A stretch of 64,000 nt of DNA from Alkalilimnicola sp. S0819 (GCF_009295635.1 NZ_WHIW01000003.1:62001-126000), one strand, 5' to 3'. Shown: positions 43,494 to 57,004, counted from the stretch's first letter. The notes: generated from the sequence alone by a model not told the origin. Translations and numbers: made by a program.

Positions 43494-44635
43494 ATGAGCA
43501 ATCCACTCGCCGAAGACTTCGCCAAAGGCATTTTCCGCACACCTCGGCCGCCCTGCCTGTCCCTCTGTCAGTCCACCCACCGCAGTCACCCGGACGACAG
43601 CCAGGACCGGATCCGCTTCGGCAACCTGGTCAAGACCCTGGAGGAGTTACTGGCGCAGAAGTATCCCCGGCAGGACAGCGCACCGTTGCTGCAACCCTTC
43701 CACGATCTGGCGGCGGATCGCGACTTCTGGATCCATACCGGCGACGGTCTGGCGGTGCTCGCCGCACCAGGGCTGTTCCGCGCCTATCCGCTGGAGCGGC
43801 CGGTGGAGGAGTTGGCGCTGGTAGGGGAGCGCTTTCACATCAAGCCCCTGCTGCGGATGCTGCAGTCGGCGGACGACTACCAGATCCTTGGCATCAGCCG
43901 CCAGGAGGCGAGGCTCTACCAGGGTAACCGTGACGGCTTGCACCAAGTCGAGCTGCCGGCGGACTTTCCGCGCACCTTGGCGGACGTCATCCCGGAGCAT
44001 GACAACAAGCCACAGCCCATTCGCACCCACGGTTCGGCCGAAATCGGTGGTGTGCATGGTGCCGCCTCCCTGGCGGACCTGGAGAAGGGGCAGATCGAAC
44101 GGTTCTTTCGCAGCGTCGACCGGGCGATGTTCGCGCAGTATTCGCGACCTCGTCGCCTGCCCCTGGTGCTGCTGGCCTTGCCGGAAAATCAGGGCGATTT
44201 TCGCCGGCTGAGTCACAACCCCTTTCTGCTGGAGCAGGGCATCGACGCCTCGCCCACGGCGCTGTCCGTGGAAGATTTGCGCCGGCGAGCCTGGGAGGTG
44301 ATAGAGCCGCAGTACCTGCAGCGCCTGGCAGCCCTGTGCGAGATGTTCGCCGCGGCCCGTGCCCGGGCCCAGGGCGACGCCGATCTGGTGCTGATAGGCC
44401 GTAACGCGGTCGCCGGGCGCATCGCCACCTTGTTGATTGAGGCCGACCGTCAGGTCCCCGGCCATATCGATGGGCAAAGTGGTGCCGTGGAATTCGATGA
44501 ACCGGGCAAGGCCGCGACCGACGACCTGCTCGATGACCTGGGCGAGCTGGTGCTCAGCCAGGGGGGCAGGTGGTGGTCGTCCCCGCCGAGCGCATGCCTT
44601 CCACCACGGGTGCCGCCGCCATCTACCGCTTCTAG
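43494..44635 (+). pseudogene. baeRF family 3 protein with a 3'-terminal frameshift
   Basis: Related to bacterial homologues of archaeo-eukaryotic release factor (eRF1-like) domains, family 3; the function of these is not known. It begins MSNPLAEDF and shows PCLSLCQSTHRS, LVKTLEELL, RDFWIHTGDGLAVLAAPG, VGERFHIKPLLRML and YQILGISRQEARLYQG in family order. In the G6 run at 44561-44566 the frame is lost: one more G restores the expected ending VVVVPAERMPSTTGAAAIYRF and the stop at 44633-44635. As given, translation would run 31 bases further in the wrong frame to 44666, so only the last 25 or so residues change. AAGGAG precedes ATG 43494. Confidence 0.8.
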
Positions 44636-44741
44636 CCGCCGCGCCGCGGTGGCGGGCCGGCGGTAGTTCCGGGGCAGTGCGGCCAATCGGCGTCGCGTGC
44701 GCGGGCCTGGTCCGCGCCGGCAGTTTTCGCTTGGGGAGCGT

Positions 44742-46151
44742 GTGAACCTGCGACAGGCATTTTTCTCGATTCTACTGATCGGTTTCTTGCTGCTCGCGGC
44801 CCAACTGCTGCGCGCCCGCATTCGGCTGTTGCGCAGGCTGTTCCTGCCCGGCTCGATCATTGCCGGCACCGCGGCGCTGCTGTTGGGCCCGGAGGTGCTG
44901 GGAACGCTGGCCGGCGAGGGCGCGGGGGTCGCCGCCGATGGCTTGGTGCCGAAGGCGGTGTTGGAGGTCTGGCAGGGCCTTCCGGGGTTGTTGATCAATG
45001 TGGTGTTCGCCGCGCTTTTTCTGGGCAAGGCCATACCCGGCATGCGGGAGATGTGGTATCGGGCAGGGCCCCAGGTGGTGTTCGGTCAGACCCTGGCCTG
45101 GGGTCAATACGTGGTCGGGCTCACACTCACGCTGTTGGTGCTCACACCCTTTTTTGGCATGAATGCGATGGCCGGCGCGTTGATCGAGATCGGCTTCGAG
45201 GGCGGGCACGGTACGGCGGCGGGCATGGCGGCAAGCTTCGCCGAGCTGGGCTTCGCCGAGGGCGCGGATCTGGCGCTGGGTCTGGCCACCGTGGGTATCG
45301 TGGGCGGTGTGCTGTTCGGCGTGGTGTTGGTCAACTGGGCGGTGCGGCGCGGCCATATTGCCCTCAGTGAGGAGGGCGATGTGGTGCCGGTGGCTGATCC
45401 GGCCGGGGAGCGGGCCGAGCTCGATCGGCTGCGCGAAGAGAATGCCGAAAGCACCGAGCCCTTGTCCTTGCACATCGGAATCGTCGCCGTCGCCATCGGC
45501 CTCGGGTGGTTGTTGCACAAGTTGCTGATCGGCTTGGAGGCGCTCAGCTGGGGGCGCGGCGGCCTGCAATTGATGAACCATGTGCCGCTTTTTCCCCTGG
45601 CGATGCTCGGCGGGGTGCTCATACAGCTCCTGGTCGACCGATTCGGTTGGGGGCATCACATCAGTCGCCGGCTCATGAATCGGATCTCCGGCGCGGCACT
45701 GGATTTCACCATCGTCACCGCGCTGGCGACACTCTCGCTCTCGGCCATCGGTGAACATCTGCTGCCGTTTCTGTTGCTCGCGGTGGCGGGCAGCATCTGG
45801 TGCCTGTTCTGCGTGCTGGTGCTGGCCCCGAGGCTGATCCCCTATAATTGGTTCGAGCGCGGAATAGGCGATTTCGGCCAGTCCATGGGGGTGACCACCA
45901 CCGGTCTGCTGCTCATGCGCATGAGCGACCCCCACAACCGTTCCGGCGCATTGGAGAGTTTCGGCTACAAGCAGCTGTTTTTCGAGCCTATCGTCGGCGG
46001 GGGCCTGTTCACCGCCGCCTCCCTGCCGTTGATCGTCGCCCTCGGGCCGGTGGCGATGCTCGTGTTCACCGCCGCGGTGGCGGGTGGCTGGCTGGTCTTC
46101 GGGCTTTGGTACTTCGGCCCGTTGGCGCGGGCCGAGCGCCGACGCGCCTAG
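44742..46151 (+). CDS. gltS: Sodium/glutamate symporter GltS
   Basis: Integral membrane transporter of 469 residues with about ten to twelve helices in two inverted repeats. Family segments are present: FLPGSIIAGTAALLLGP near residue 35, GFEGGHGTAAGMAASFAELGF (the substrate/sodium loop), and the matching C-terminal ... GDFGQSMGVTTTGLLLMRMSDP. GTG 44742 with GGGGAG upstream is chosen. It follows the baeRF3-like gene after 106 bases. It imports glutamate (or a related dicarboxylate) with sodium; this is distinct from glutamate synthase. Confidence 0.92.
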   Translation: MNLRQAFFSILLIGFLLLAAQLLRARIRLLRRLFLPGSIIAGTAALLLGPEVLGTLAGEGAGVAADGLVPKAVLEVWQGLPGLLINVVFAALFLGKAIPGMREMWYRAGPQVVFGQTLAWGQYVVGLTLTLLVLTPFFGMNAMAGALIEIGFEGGHGTAAGMAASFAELGFAEGADLALGLATVGIVGGVLFGVVLVNWAVRRGHIALSEEGDVVPVADPAGERAELDRLREENAESTEPLSLHIGIVAVAIGLGWLLHKLLIGLEALSWGRGGLQLMNHVPLFPLAMLGGVLIQLLVDRFGWGHHISRRLMNRISGAALDFTIVTALATLSLSAIGEHLLPFLLLAVAGSIWCLFCVLVLAPRLIPYNWFERGIGDFGQSMGVTTTGLLLMRMSDPHNRSGALESFGYKQLFFEPIVGGGLFTAASLPLIVALGPVAMLVFTAAVAGGWLVFGLWYFGPLARAERRRA

Positions 46152-46181
46152 TTCGCGCCGGCCGGGGGCGCCCGCGCTCGC

Positions 46182-46520
46182 TCACACCTTGCGAGTGAAC
46201 TCCGACTTGAGCTTCATCGCCCCGATGCCCTCGATCTTGCAGTCGATGTTGTGATCGCCCGCCACCAGGCGGATGTTCTTCACCTTGGTGCCGACCTTGA
46301 CCACCTGGCTGCGACCCTTGACCTTCAGATCCTTGATCACGGTAACGGTGTCGCCATCGTTCAGCACCGTGCCGTTGGCGTCCCGGACGGCGTTGGGGTC
46401 CTCGCCCGCCGCCTCTTCGCCGGGCGTCCATTCATGAGCGCACTCGGGGCAGACGTACAGGGTGCCATCCTCGTAGGCATAGGGGGAATCGCAGTTCGGA
46501 CAGGGGGGCAGGGCGGACAT
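46182..46520 (-). CDS. yjdM: PhnA/YjdM-type zinc-ribbon protein
   Basis: A 112-residue protein. The N-terminal zinc ribbon is [21 protein letters not shown] (C-x2-C...C-x2-C), followed by the SH3-like PhnA domain with [23 protein letters not shown]. Despite the old name, YjdM has no proven role in phosphonate use. The ATG at 46520 is chosen because the family starts there. It converges with gltS. Confidence 0.93.
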   Translation of the reverse strand: MSALPPCPNCDSPYAYEDGTLYVCPECAHEWTPGEEAAGEDPNAVRDANGTVLNDGDTVTVIKDLKVKGRSQVVKVGTKVKNIRLVAGDHNIDCKIEGIGAMKLKSEFTRKV

Positions 46521-46899
46521 GCGCAGGATCTCCTGGTGCGTGGCGAGCTGGCGGATGGGCCAGGCCCGCATTCGCGGGCGGGCCGGACGCTGGGGCTGTC
46601 GCCGGCAGCCACAAGTCGGCATATAGCATACAACGGTCGTGAACGTGAGGGCCAGCGGCGGGCATCTCCGTCACTTGCTGGGTTTCCTGACGATGCGGCC
46701 CCGGCGGCAGGGGCGAAGGAACGTGGGCGGCGGGGATGTTGCCCGGCAAGCGGCGCCTTGCCTGTTCGGGAACCTCGCAAGCGCGGAGCGCATCCAGTAG
46801 GCACGCAGGGATGATTCCTGCGTCTCGAACGACCACCGCGGCGGCTATCGGGTGAGCGCTGCTACCCGCGGCGCGGCGTTTTAATTAGGGAGAAGAGTA
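46521..46899. other. Divergent region between yjdM and a membrane-protein block
   Basis: 379 bases without a supported gene. A hairpin ACGCAGG-GATGATT-CCTGCGT lies at about 46803-46823. AGGGAGAAG precedes the start at 46900. No promoter is convincing by eye. Confidence 0.4.
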
Positions 46900-47238
46900 A
46901 TGTTGACGTATGCCTTGATTGCCTTTGGGATCGCCGCCGTAGGCGGCCTGGTGCTCGCGTCCAGTGTCCTGCGCGACAGGTTCGCGCCCTGGGGCTTGTC
47001 CGTGCTGCACGCTTTGCTGGGGGCCAGTGGGCTGATCTTGCTGATCATGATCCTGATACAGGGTTCCGCACCACAACGGCTGCTGATCGGTTTCGTGCTG
47101 TTGCTGCTGGCCGCGCTGGCGGGGTTTTTCCTGGTCTCCTTCCATATGCGCAGAAAAATCCCGCCCAAGGCGGTAGTGGCGGCACACGCGCTGGTCGCCG
47201 TGGCCGGCTTTCTGACACTGTTGAGCCTGGTGCTTTGA
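46900..47238 (+). CDS. Four-helix membrane protein, unknown
   Basis: A 112-residue hydrophobic protein with four predicted transmembrane helices (about 3-20, 32-52, 60-80 and 90-110) joined by short loops; a basic stretch (HMRRKIPPK) lies between helices 3 and 4. No family recognised. It has a good ribosome site and is 3 bases from the DUF2231 gene, so the two are co-translated and may form one complex. Confidence 0.75.
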   Translation: MLTYALIAFGIAAVGGLVLASSVLRDRFAPWGLSVLHALLGASGLILLIMILIQGSAPQRLLIGFVLLLLAALAGFFLVSFHMRRKIPPKAVVAAHALVAVAGFLTLLSLVL

Positions 47239-47241
47239 GCG

Positions 47242-47676
47242 ATGCGACACCCACTGCACCCGGCGCTGGTCCATTTCCCCATCGCCTGCTGGTCGCTGGC
47301 AGTCGTCGCGGATTTCGCCGGTCTGTACTTCGGCGACGCGGCCTGGCGCTGGTCCCAGGGGTTGTTGATCGTCGCTTGCATTATGGCAATTCCGGCCATG
47401 CTGGCGGGCCTGCTGGAGCTTTCCCGGATCCCGGAGGGCCCGGCCCTGCGGGACACCTGGTGGCACATGGGCGCGATGTTGCTGGCATTCACCCTGTTCA
47501 CCACCCGTTTGCTGCTTGGCCTGTCGCAAGGACCCGCTTTCGCCCCGGATGCGCTCGCTCTTTGGCTGGATGCCGCCGGTTTCGTCAGCCTTGCCATCGG
47601 CGGCTGGCTGGGCGGGCGCCTGGTGTATGGGCATGGGCTGGGCCGGAGCCGGGAGAGGGCGGATCGCGGGCCTTGA
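47242..47676 (+). CDS. DUF2231-type membrane protein
   Basis: A 144-residue protein with four membrane helices. The start MRHPLHPALVHFPIACW is typical of the DUF2231 family, whose conserved His residues suggest heme or metal binding, although no function is proven. The W-W-H-M segment in helix 3 is also typical. It starts 3 bases after the preceding stop and is followed 58 bases later by the CDGSH fusion gene. Confidence 0.85.
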   Translation: MRHPLHPALVHFPIACWSLAVVADFAGLYFGDAAWRWSQGLLIVACIMAIPAMLAGLLELSRIPEGPALRDTWWHMGAMLLAFTLFTTRLLLGLSQGPAFAPDALALWLDAAGFVSLAIGGWLGGRLVYGHGLGRSRERADRGP

Positions 47677-47734
47677 GCTGCCGCGATCGTAAACGGCGCT
47701 GGCTGGCCCAAGATGATCAGGACGGGAGGTAACC

Positions 47735-52262
<4,528 letters not shown>

Positions 52263-52408
52263 GGCCAGGGGTACAAGCCCAGCGTGCGCCTGCGCGGCGG
52301 TTATCGTCCCGCCTCCCTTCGCCCCGGGGCAGGGCGCCATCGTGCGGGTTCTGATCGGCCTTCCTTGATTTTGAGAAGCGCTCGACTATGGTTGCTCGAT
52401 AATTGAAA

Positions 52409-52590
52409 TATAACGATATGCAAGGGTGCCGAGAGGTAGCGATAGCCCGCCAGCTCCGCGGCACCCCAGGGAGACGCTGTCCAAGGCCTTTGCCACTACT
52501 GGCAAGGGGCCGCGGCCGCCAAGGGCGAGCCCCGCAGTGGCGCGTTCCCGTGCACACGGATGTTGATAACAATAAGCAAGGATGGAACCG
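52409..52590 (+). promoter_or_regulatory. AT-rich promoter and hairpin-rich leader of the secreted hydrolase gene
   Basis: The 328-base gap 52263-52590 contains no gene. TATAAC at 52409-52414 is a good -10 box in AT-rich DNA. Right after it, GGGTGCCG (52424-52431) pairs perfectly with CGGCACCC (52459-52466). GGCCTTTGCCA (52485-52495) and TGGCAAGGGGCC (52500-52511) then form a second strong hairpin, and a short GGGC/GCCC pair follows. The ribosome site AAGGA (52578-52582) lies about 70 bases later. No known riboswitch consensus was recognised. Confidence 0.5.
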
Positions 52591-53937
52591 ATGCGAAATC
52601 GATCGTTTTACGCCTCCGTACTCGGCCTGTTACTGGCAGTCGCCGGCTTCGGCGTCTCCGCCAATGCCGAGGCGGCGTCTTGTACGGGCTTCAAGGTGAC
52701 CACGGGCGGCCTGAATGTGCGCACATCGCCCTCGACCCGCGGCACGGTGGTGGGGGTGATCCACCGGAACGAGCGCTACATCGCCACCGGCGCCAAGTCC
52801 GGGGGCTGGCGCCAGATCTGGTTCAACCACGCCGCCCGCTGGATCTACGCCAGTGGCTATACCTCATCCCAGAAATACTCTTGCGGCACCGTCACCGCTT
52901 CCACGCTTAACGTTCGCTCCGGCCCCGGTACCGGATACCGGATCGTCGGCACCACCGGCAAGGGCGCGAAATGGGCGGTGATCGAGAGCCGCGGCGCCTG
53001 GCGGCGGATCTGGTATGCCAGTGAGCGGCGTTGGGTCCACGGCGGGTACCTGAACCAATCGGTGCCAGTGCCGAAGATCGAGCTCACCGGCTTCAATATC
53101 AACAAGAACACGGACAGCACCAGCAGCCGCTATGTCTCGGCCTACAGCACCACCCGCAGCTCGCAGCCGCGTTATTATCGCATCAGCGAAGACGCCAGAT
53201 TCTCGGGCGCCAGCTGGAAGCGCTACAGCAGCCGGGCCGCTTTCACCCTCTCCGCCGCGGCAGGCCGCAAGCGGGTCTACTTCCAGGTGAAGAACGCCCA
53301 GGGGCGCCTGTCGAATGTCCGCAGCGACACCATTACCTACACGCCGCCCCCGCCGCCCTCCAGCAACGGTTTTCGCGTCGACCGCCAACGCTTCCTGGGC
53401 CATGTGCGCGCCTCCTTCGGCTCCCTGCGAAAGAGCCAGGTGGACGGCATCAATTACCTGCTGAGCAATATCGAGAAGGACACCCGCCCGGCGATCAAGG
53501 ACAAGACCGTTTGGATGCGTCAGATCGCCTACCTGTTCTCGACGGTCAAGCATGAGGTGGCCAACACCTATCAGCCGATCACCGAATACAGCAAAACCAC
53601 CTGCGTGCGCTACCAAGGCGGTTGCACCTACAAGGGCCGGGGCTACGTTCAGCTGACTCACCGCTCCAACTACGCCAAGATGTCTCCCATTGTGGGTGTG
53701 GATCTGGTGGCCTATCCCAAGCTTGCCTTGCGCCCCGATATCGCCTACACGGTGATGTCCCACGGGATGTACCACGGCATGTTTACCGGTCGCCGCCTGG
53801 GCGACTACATCAAGCGCGGCACCACCGACTATTACAATGCCCGTCGCGTCGTCAACGGCCTGGACCGGGCCAGTCTGCTGTCCGGCTATGCCCGCTCGTT
53901 CCAGACTGCACTGGAACGTTCGACAGTGGCGAAGTAG
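52591..53937 (+). CDS. Secreted SH3-SH3-GH19-like cell-wall hydrolase
   Basis: A 448-residue protein with a signal peptide ending ANAEAA (about residue 28). Two bacterial SH3 domains follow (about 33-95 and 100-155; GGLNVRTSPS, STLNVRSGPG). Next come a beta-rich linker resembling a fibronectin or Ig fold (about 165-255), a Pro-rich hinge (PPPPPSS) and a C-terminal GH19/lysozyme-like domain (about 265-440). Catalytic candidate Glu lies in FSTVKHEVANTY, and YKGRGYVQLTHRSNY is the family hallmark. It probably cuts peptidoglycan or chitin-like glycans. ATG 52591 has AAGGA 8 bases upstream. Relatives occur as phage endolysins, but no phage genes are here. Confidence 0.85.
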   Translation: MRNRSFYASVLGLLLAVAGFGVSANAEAASCTGFKVTTGGLNVRTSPSTRGTVVGVIHRNERYIATGAKSGGWRQIWFNHAARWIYASGYTSSQKYSCGTVTASTLNVRSGPGTGYRIVGTTGKGAKWAVIESRGAWRRIWYASERRWVHGGYLNQSVPVPKIELTGFNINKNTDSTSSRYVSAYSTTRSSQPRYYRISEDARFSGASWKRYSSRAAFTLSAAAGRKRVYFQVKNAQGRLSNVRSDTITYTPPPPPSSNGFRVDRQRFLGHVRASFGSLRKSQVDGINYLLSNIEKDTRPAIKDKTVWMRQIAYLFSTVKHEVANTYQPITEYSKTTCVRYQGGCTYKGRGYVQLTHRSNYAKMSPIVGVDLVAYPKLALRPDIAYTVMSHGMYHGMFTGRRLGDYIKRGTTDYYNARRVVNGLDRASLLSGYARSFQTALERSTVAK

Positions 53938-53948
53938 GGGGTGACGCC

Positions 53949-55022
53949 ATGAAGGCTTCCCGTGTCATTGTCGCGCTCGTGGCCCTGGGGGTCGGTGGTG
54001 TGACGGGCTACTGGCTCGGTAGCCCGGCGGCCGTCGATGAAGTCCCTGCGCTCGTCGAGCATCCCGCGCCGTCGCCGCTGCGGGACGGGCCGCGGGATGG
54101 CTGGGCCTTCCAGCAGCGGCCGGCCCAGGAGCCAACAGCCAATGGTGCGATCGTCGAGCGTGGCACCGACGCCGAGACGCCGGAGTTCGAGGCGTTCGAA
54201 GATCCGCGTATCGCCCAGCGGGCCCGCGACCAGGCCCTGGCTACGGTGGACCGACTGGCCATGGCGCTGAACAGTGCGGCCTTCGGGAATGAGCGTGAGA
54301 TCCAGGCGCTCAAGCAGGCGCTGCTGGACAAGGCCGGCGTCGATAGTCTCGCGCTGCAAGGCATCATCGACGTCTTCCGCACTGACCCGGGCTCCGTGCT
54401 CGGTCAGCATCTCGGCTCCCTGCTGGCGGAGATCAAGGACCCGGAGGTGGAAACCATGGCGCAGCAATTGGTGCGCTCTGGTGCACCGGATCAGATGAAA
54501 GCCGGCCTGATGGTGCTGGGTGAACTGGGAATCCCCTCCGAGGAGACCCTGCGCATGACCCAGCAGATCATCCGCCAGCCGTATTCCGACCCGGACTTGC
54601 TTATGGGCGCCATACGGGCCATGCCGGTAATGCCCATGTCGCAGCATGCAACGGCGGAATCCCTAAGCAGTCTCACGGAGCTGGCGGCGCACCACCCCCA
54701 CGACGGGGTCCGTTCCAACAGCCTTTTCAAGATTTCCGACTGGGCCAAGGACGGCGAGGACTTGCGCCCCGTGGTGCAGGCCCTGGCGGCACACCGGCCG
54801 ACGGATGACCGGATCAGTGCCGCCATGGCGCTCTCCCGATCGACGGTGGTGGATGACTCGCTGCGGCGCACCTTGCTCGATCGGATGGCCGATGCCAATG
54901 AATTATGGGAGGTGCGCCAATACTCGGCGGCGGCTCTGGAGCGTTTCAAGCTGAGCGGCTCGGAGTACCAGCGGCTCGAATCCTTCCGCCGGGAGCAGAT
55001 GGACCTACAGCATAATGGCTGA
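53949..55022 (+). CDS. Membrane-anchored helical-repeat protein, unknown
   Basis: A 357-residue protein with one N-terminal membrane segment (about 5-25) and a predicted periplasmic body. After a Pro-rich spacer (about 30-75), residues 85-355 are alpha-helical with irregular HEAT-like repeats (LLAEIKDPEVETMAQQLV, LMVLGELGIPSEETLRMTQQI, ISAAMALSRSTVVDDSLRRTLL). No enzyme motif. It starts 11 bases after the hydrolase stop, so it is likely in the same operon and may hold or regulate the hydrolase at the envelope. Confidence 0.75.
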   Translation: MKASRVIVALVALGVGGVTGYWLGSPAAVDEVPALVEHPAPSPLRDGPRDGWAFQQRPAQEPTANGAIVERGTDAETPEFEAFEDPRIAQRARDQALATVDRLAMALNSAAFGNEREIQALKQALLDKAGVDSLALQGIIDVFRTDPGSVLGQHLGSLLAEIKDPEVETMAQQLVRSGAPDQMKAGLMVLGELGIPSEETLRMTQQIIRQPYSDPDLLMGAIRAMPVMPMSQHATAESLSSLTELAAHHPHDGVRSNSLFKISDWAKDGEDLRPVVQALAAHRPTDDRISAAMALSRSTVVDDSLRRTLLDRMADANELWEVRQYSAAALERFKLSGSEYQRLESFRREQMDLQHNG

Positions 55023-55083
55023 GTCAATCGCGTTCTTCGCCGTTGGGGCAGTGACCGTGTTCGCCCCGCAAGAGAGGAGGCCG

Positions 55084-55473
55084 ATGCAACTGATCCCAGG
55101 ACTGCTTCTTGGCTTCGTGCTGGCCCTGGCGAGCGCCCCGGCGTTTGCCCTGGATGCGGCCGAACTTCGTTGCGGGTGGTTCGAGAACCCCACCCCCGGC
55201 AACGCCTGGCTGAGTGACAGGGATGGCGAATGGCTGGTGGGCCTGCAGGGCGGTCATCAGGCCGAAGGGCAGTGGCCGGACTTCGCGCCGGGTGAGTGGG
55301 TGCGCACCAATCGCGCTTACGGTTATGGCTGTACTTGCCTGGAGGTCCTCACCGATTCCCGAGCGAAGCGTATTGAGCGGATCCTCGGCACGCAGCGGCG
55401 CGTACTCGATGCCTGCCGTGATGATCCCGCGCTCAGCGAACCTTCCGCTGGCGGGGCGGCAGTCGAGCCCTGA
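55084..55473 (+). CDS. DUF4087-type periplasmic protein
   Basis: A 129-residue protein with a signal peptide cut near ASAPAFA-L. The mature domain shows RCGWFENPTPGNAWLSDRDGEW followed by YGYGCTCLEV, the pattern of the DUF4087 family, which is functionally uncharacterised. Cys residues probably form disulfides. GAGAGGAGG precedes ATG 55084. It follows the helical-repeat gene by 61 bases and may be the third member of the same envelope operon. Confidence 0.78.
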   Translation: MQLIPGLLLGFVLALASAPAFALDAAELRCGWFENPTPGNAWLSDRDGEWLVGLQGGHQAEGQWPDFAPGEWVRTNRAYGYGCTCLEVLTDSRAKRIERILGTQRRVLDACRDDPALSEPSAGGAAVEP

Positions 55474-55615
55474 AGAAGCCGCCGGGTGCCCACCTGGAGC
55501 CGGCCAAGCGGGGAGCAGCCATGGCGCAACGGACCTGTAAGCGAGTGGCGCGGGCTGTGCTTCGTGGTCCATGTGTGGGGACCGCGGCCCACGCCCTTCG
55601 CACCTGCCTCCGCCC

Positions 55616-56608
55616 TCAGGCGGTCTCGTTGCTGATCTCGTAGGGCAGGTCGCGTAGAGTTACCGGATGCCCCTCGCAGCTTAACGGTTTATCCAGTGCA
55701 TCCATGCGCAGGGCGGCCAGCGCTTCGTAGCCGCCGGCCCCGTCCGCCGCGACGTTGACCAGCTCACCGACCAGCTTCTCGTCGCCATCGCGCACTTCGC
55801 TCCCCGGGGCGGGTGCCTCGGAGCCAGACAGGCTGATGCGGTAGCAGCGACGCTTCAGCTTGCCCAGGTACTTCATCCGCGCCACCACCTCCTGGCCCGG
55901 ATAGCAGCCCTTGCGGAAATTGATGCCGCCGATCAGGTCCAGGTTCAGAGTCTGGGGCACCCAGGTCTCCCGGGTGGCGTCCAGCACCCAGGGCAACCCG
56001 GCGCGGATGTCGCCCAACGCCCAGCCTTCGGCGGATTGGGGCAGGAACTGCGCACGCAGGGCGGTCAGGCGTCGGGTGGCGGCATCCGGGGTGCTGATCA
56101 GCAGATAACGCGCCGTTTCCCCCGGCAGGCGCAACAGGCTGGTGCCATCCTCGTGGCCTACGGTCTTGCCCGTATCCGGGGCGCCCAGCCCCACGGCGTC
56201 CAGGGTCTCGGCCAAGCCGCGCCCGCCAAGGCCCCAGACCAGGCGTTCGGCGCTTAGATCGGTAATGCTGACCTTGCTGCGCAGCACGAACATGGTGAGC
56301 CGCTTGCGCAGGGTGTCCAGCAGATCGACGGGGGCGAGCAGGCGAAAGTCCTCGCCTTCCCGGTACAGCAACACCACGGCGATCACCCGCCCCTTGGGGC
56401 TGCAGTAGGCGGCCAGGCGAGATTCATCCGGGCCGAGATTCTCCGCATCGTTGCTCAGCTGATTGTGCAGAAAGCCCGCGGCGTCGGCGCCGCTGACGCC
56501 CAGCACACCAAAGCCGGGCAGGGCGGCGATAGCCGGGCTGTTGCCCTCGGCTGCGGCGGGCGCGGTCTGCAATTCCGGTGCGGTGGCGAAAATCTCTTGC
56601 CAGCCCAT
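55616..56608 (-). CDS. ygfZ: Folate-binding Fe-S/tRNA-modification protein YgfZ
   Basis: A 330-residue member of the GcvT-like family. YgfZ uses tetrahydrofolate and supports MiaB-type and other iron-sulfur enzymes. The diagnostic motif KGCYPGQEVVARMKYLGKLKRR is near residue 235 with the key Cys. The N-terminal half has FLHNQLSND. It is divergent from the SDHAF4-like gene 67 bases away; in E. coli ygfZ sits beside sdhE. Confidence 0.94.
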   Translation of the reverse strand: MGWQEIFATAPELQTAPAAAEGNSPAIAALPGFGVLGVSGADAAGFLHNQLSNDAENLGPDESRLAAYCSPKGRVIAVVLLYREGEDFRLLAPVDLLDTLRKRLTMFVLRSKVSITDLSAERLVWGLGGRGLAETLDAVGLGAPDTGKTVGHEDGTSLLRLPGETARYLLISTPDAATRRLTALRAQFLPQSAEGWALGDIRAGLPWVLDATRETWVPQTLNLDLIGGINFRKGCYPGQEVVARMKYLGKLKRRCYRISLSGSEAPAPGSEVRDGDEKLVGELVNVAADGAGGYEALAALRMDALDKPLSCEGHPVTLRDLPYEISNETA

Positions 56609-56675
56609 GAAGCCATACCTCGCGTTGCTGTGCGATAATGGGGGCTTCCCAGTACTCAGTCAGGAGCGTCCGGTC

Positions 56676-56846
56676 ATGGCCGATCCGAACAAGTTGAAAC
56701 CCGAACAGGAAAGCCCACGGGCCCCCGAGGATAACACGCAGGCGGAGCAAAGCCCTGAGCTGCCACCGGAAATCGGCGGCCCCAGTGGCCCGGAGCCCAC
56801 CCGCTACGGCGACTGGGAGCGCAACGGGCGCTGTTCCGATTTCTGA
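56676..56846 (+). CDS. SDHAF4-like succinate dehydrogenase assembly factor (DUF1674)
   Basis: A 56-residue protein. The last 25 residues carry the family signature PPEIGGPSGPEPTRYGDWE followed by the NGRCSDF end, nearly identical in all DUF1674 proteins; the first half is polar and disordered. Mitochondrial SDHAF4 binds flavinated SdhA and protects it before it joins SdhB. Placement 158 bases upstream of sdhC supports the same role. CAGGAG precedes the ATG. Confidence 0.92.
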   Translation: MADPNKLKPEQESPRAPEDNTQAEQSPELPPEIGGPSGPEPTRYGDWERNGRCSDF

Positions 56847-56877
56847 ACACTTCCATACCATCCGCAAGCTCCCGTAA

Positions 56878-56899
56878 ATATTGCTAATTTGGGCAATAT
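56878..56899. promoter_or_regulatory. Candidate operator upstream of sdhCDAB
   Basis: ATATTGC (56878-56884) and GCAATAT (56893-56899) are perfect inverted arms across 8 bases, located between the SDHAF4-like gene and sdhC in otherwise GC-rich DNA. The site could control the sdh operon. It does not match Fnr, ArcA or Fur consensus well. Confidence 0.55.
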
Positions 56900-57004
56900 C
56901 AGGCGCTTGCGGCGGTTTATTGGCGCCGCGACAGCTTGCGTCAGAGCGGCCTAACGGTTAGCGTATGCCGCCGTCCGATACCCATACCCGCGGAGCGATG
57001 AATA

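Noticed and set aside
52421-52590. c-di-GMP or c-di-AMP riboswitch in the hydrolase leader
   Set aside because: The conserved cores of the GEMM-I and ydaO classes are not present; only the strong hairpins are.
52591-53937. Prophage endolysin
   Set aside because: It has a signal peptide and two SH3 domains, and no holin, capsid, tail or integrase genes lie nearby.
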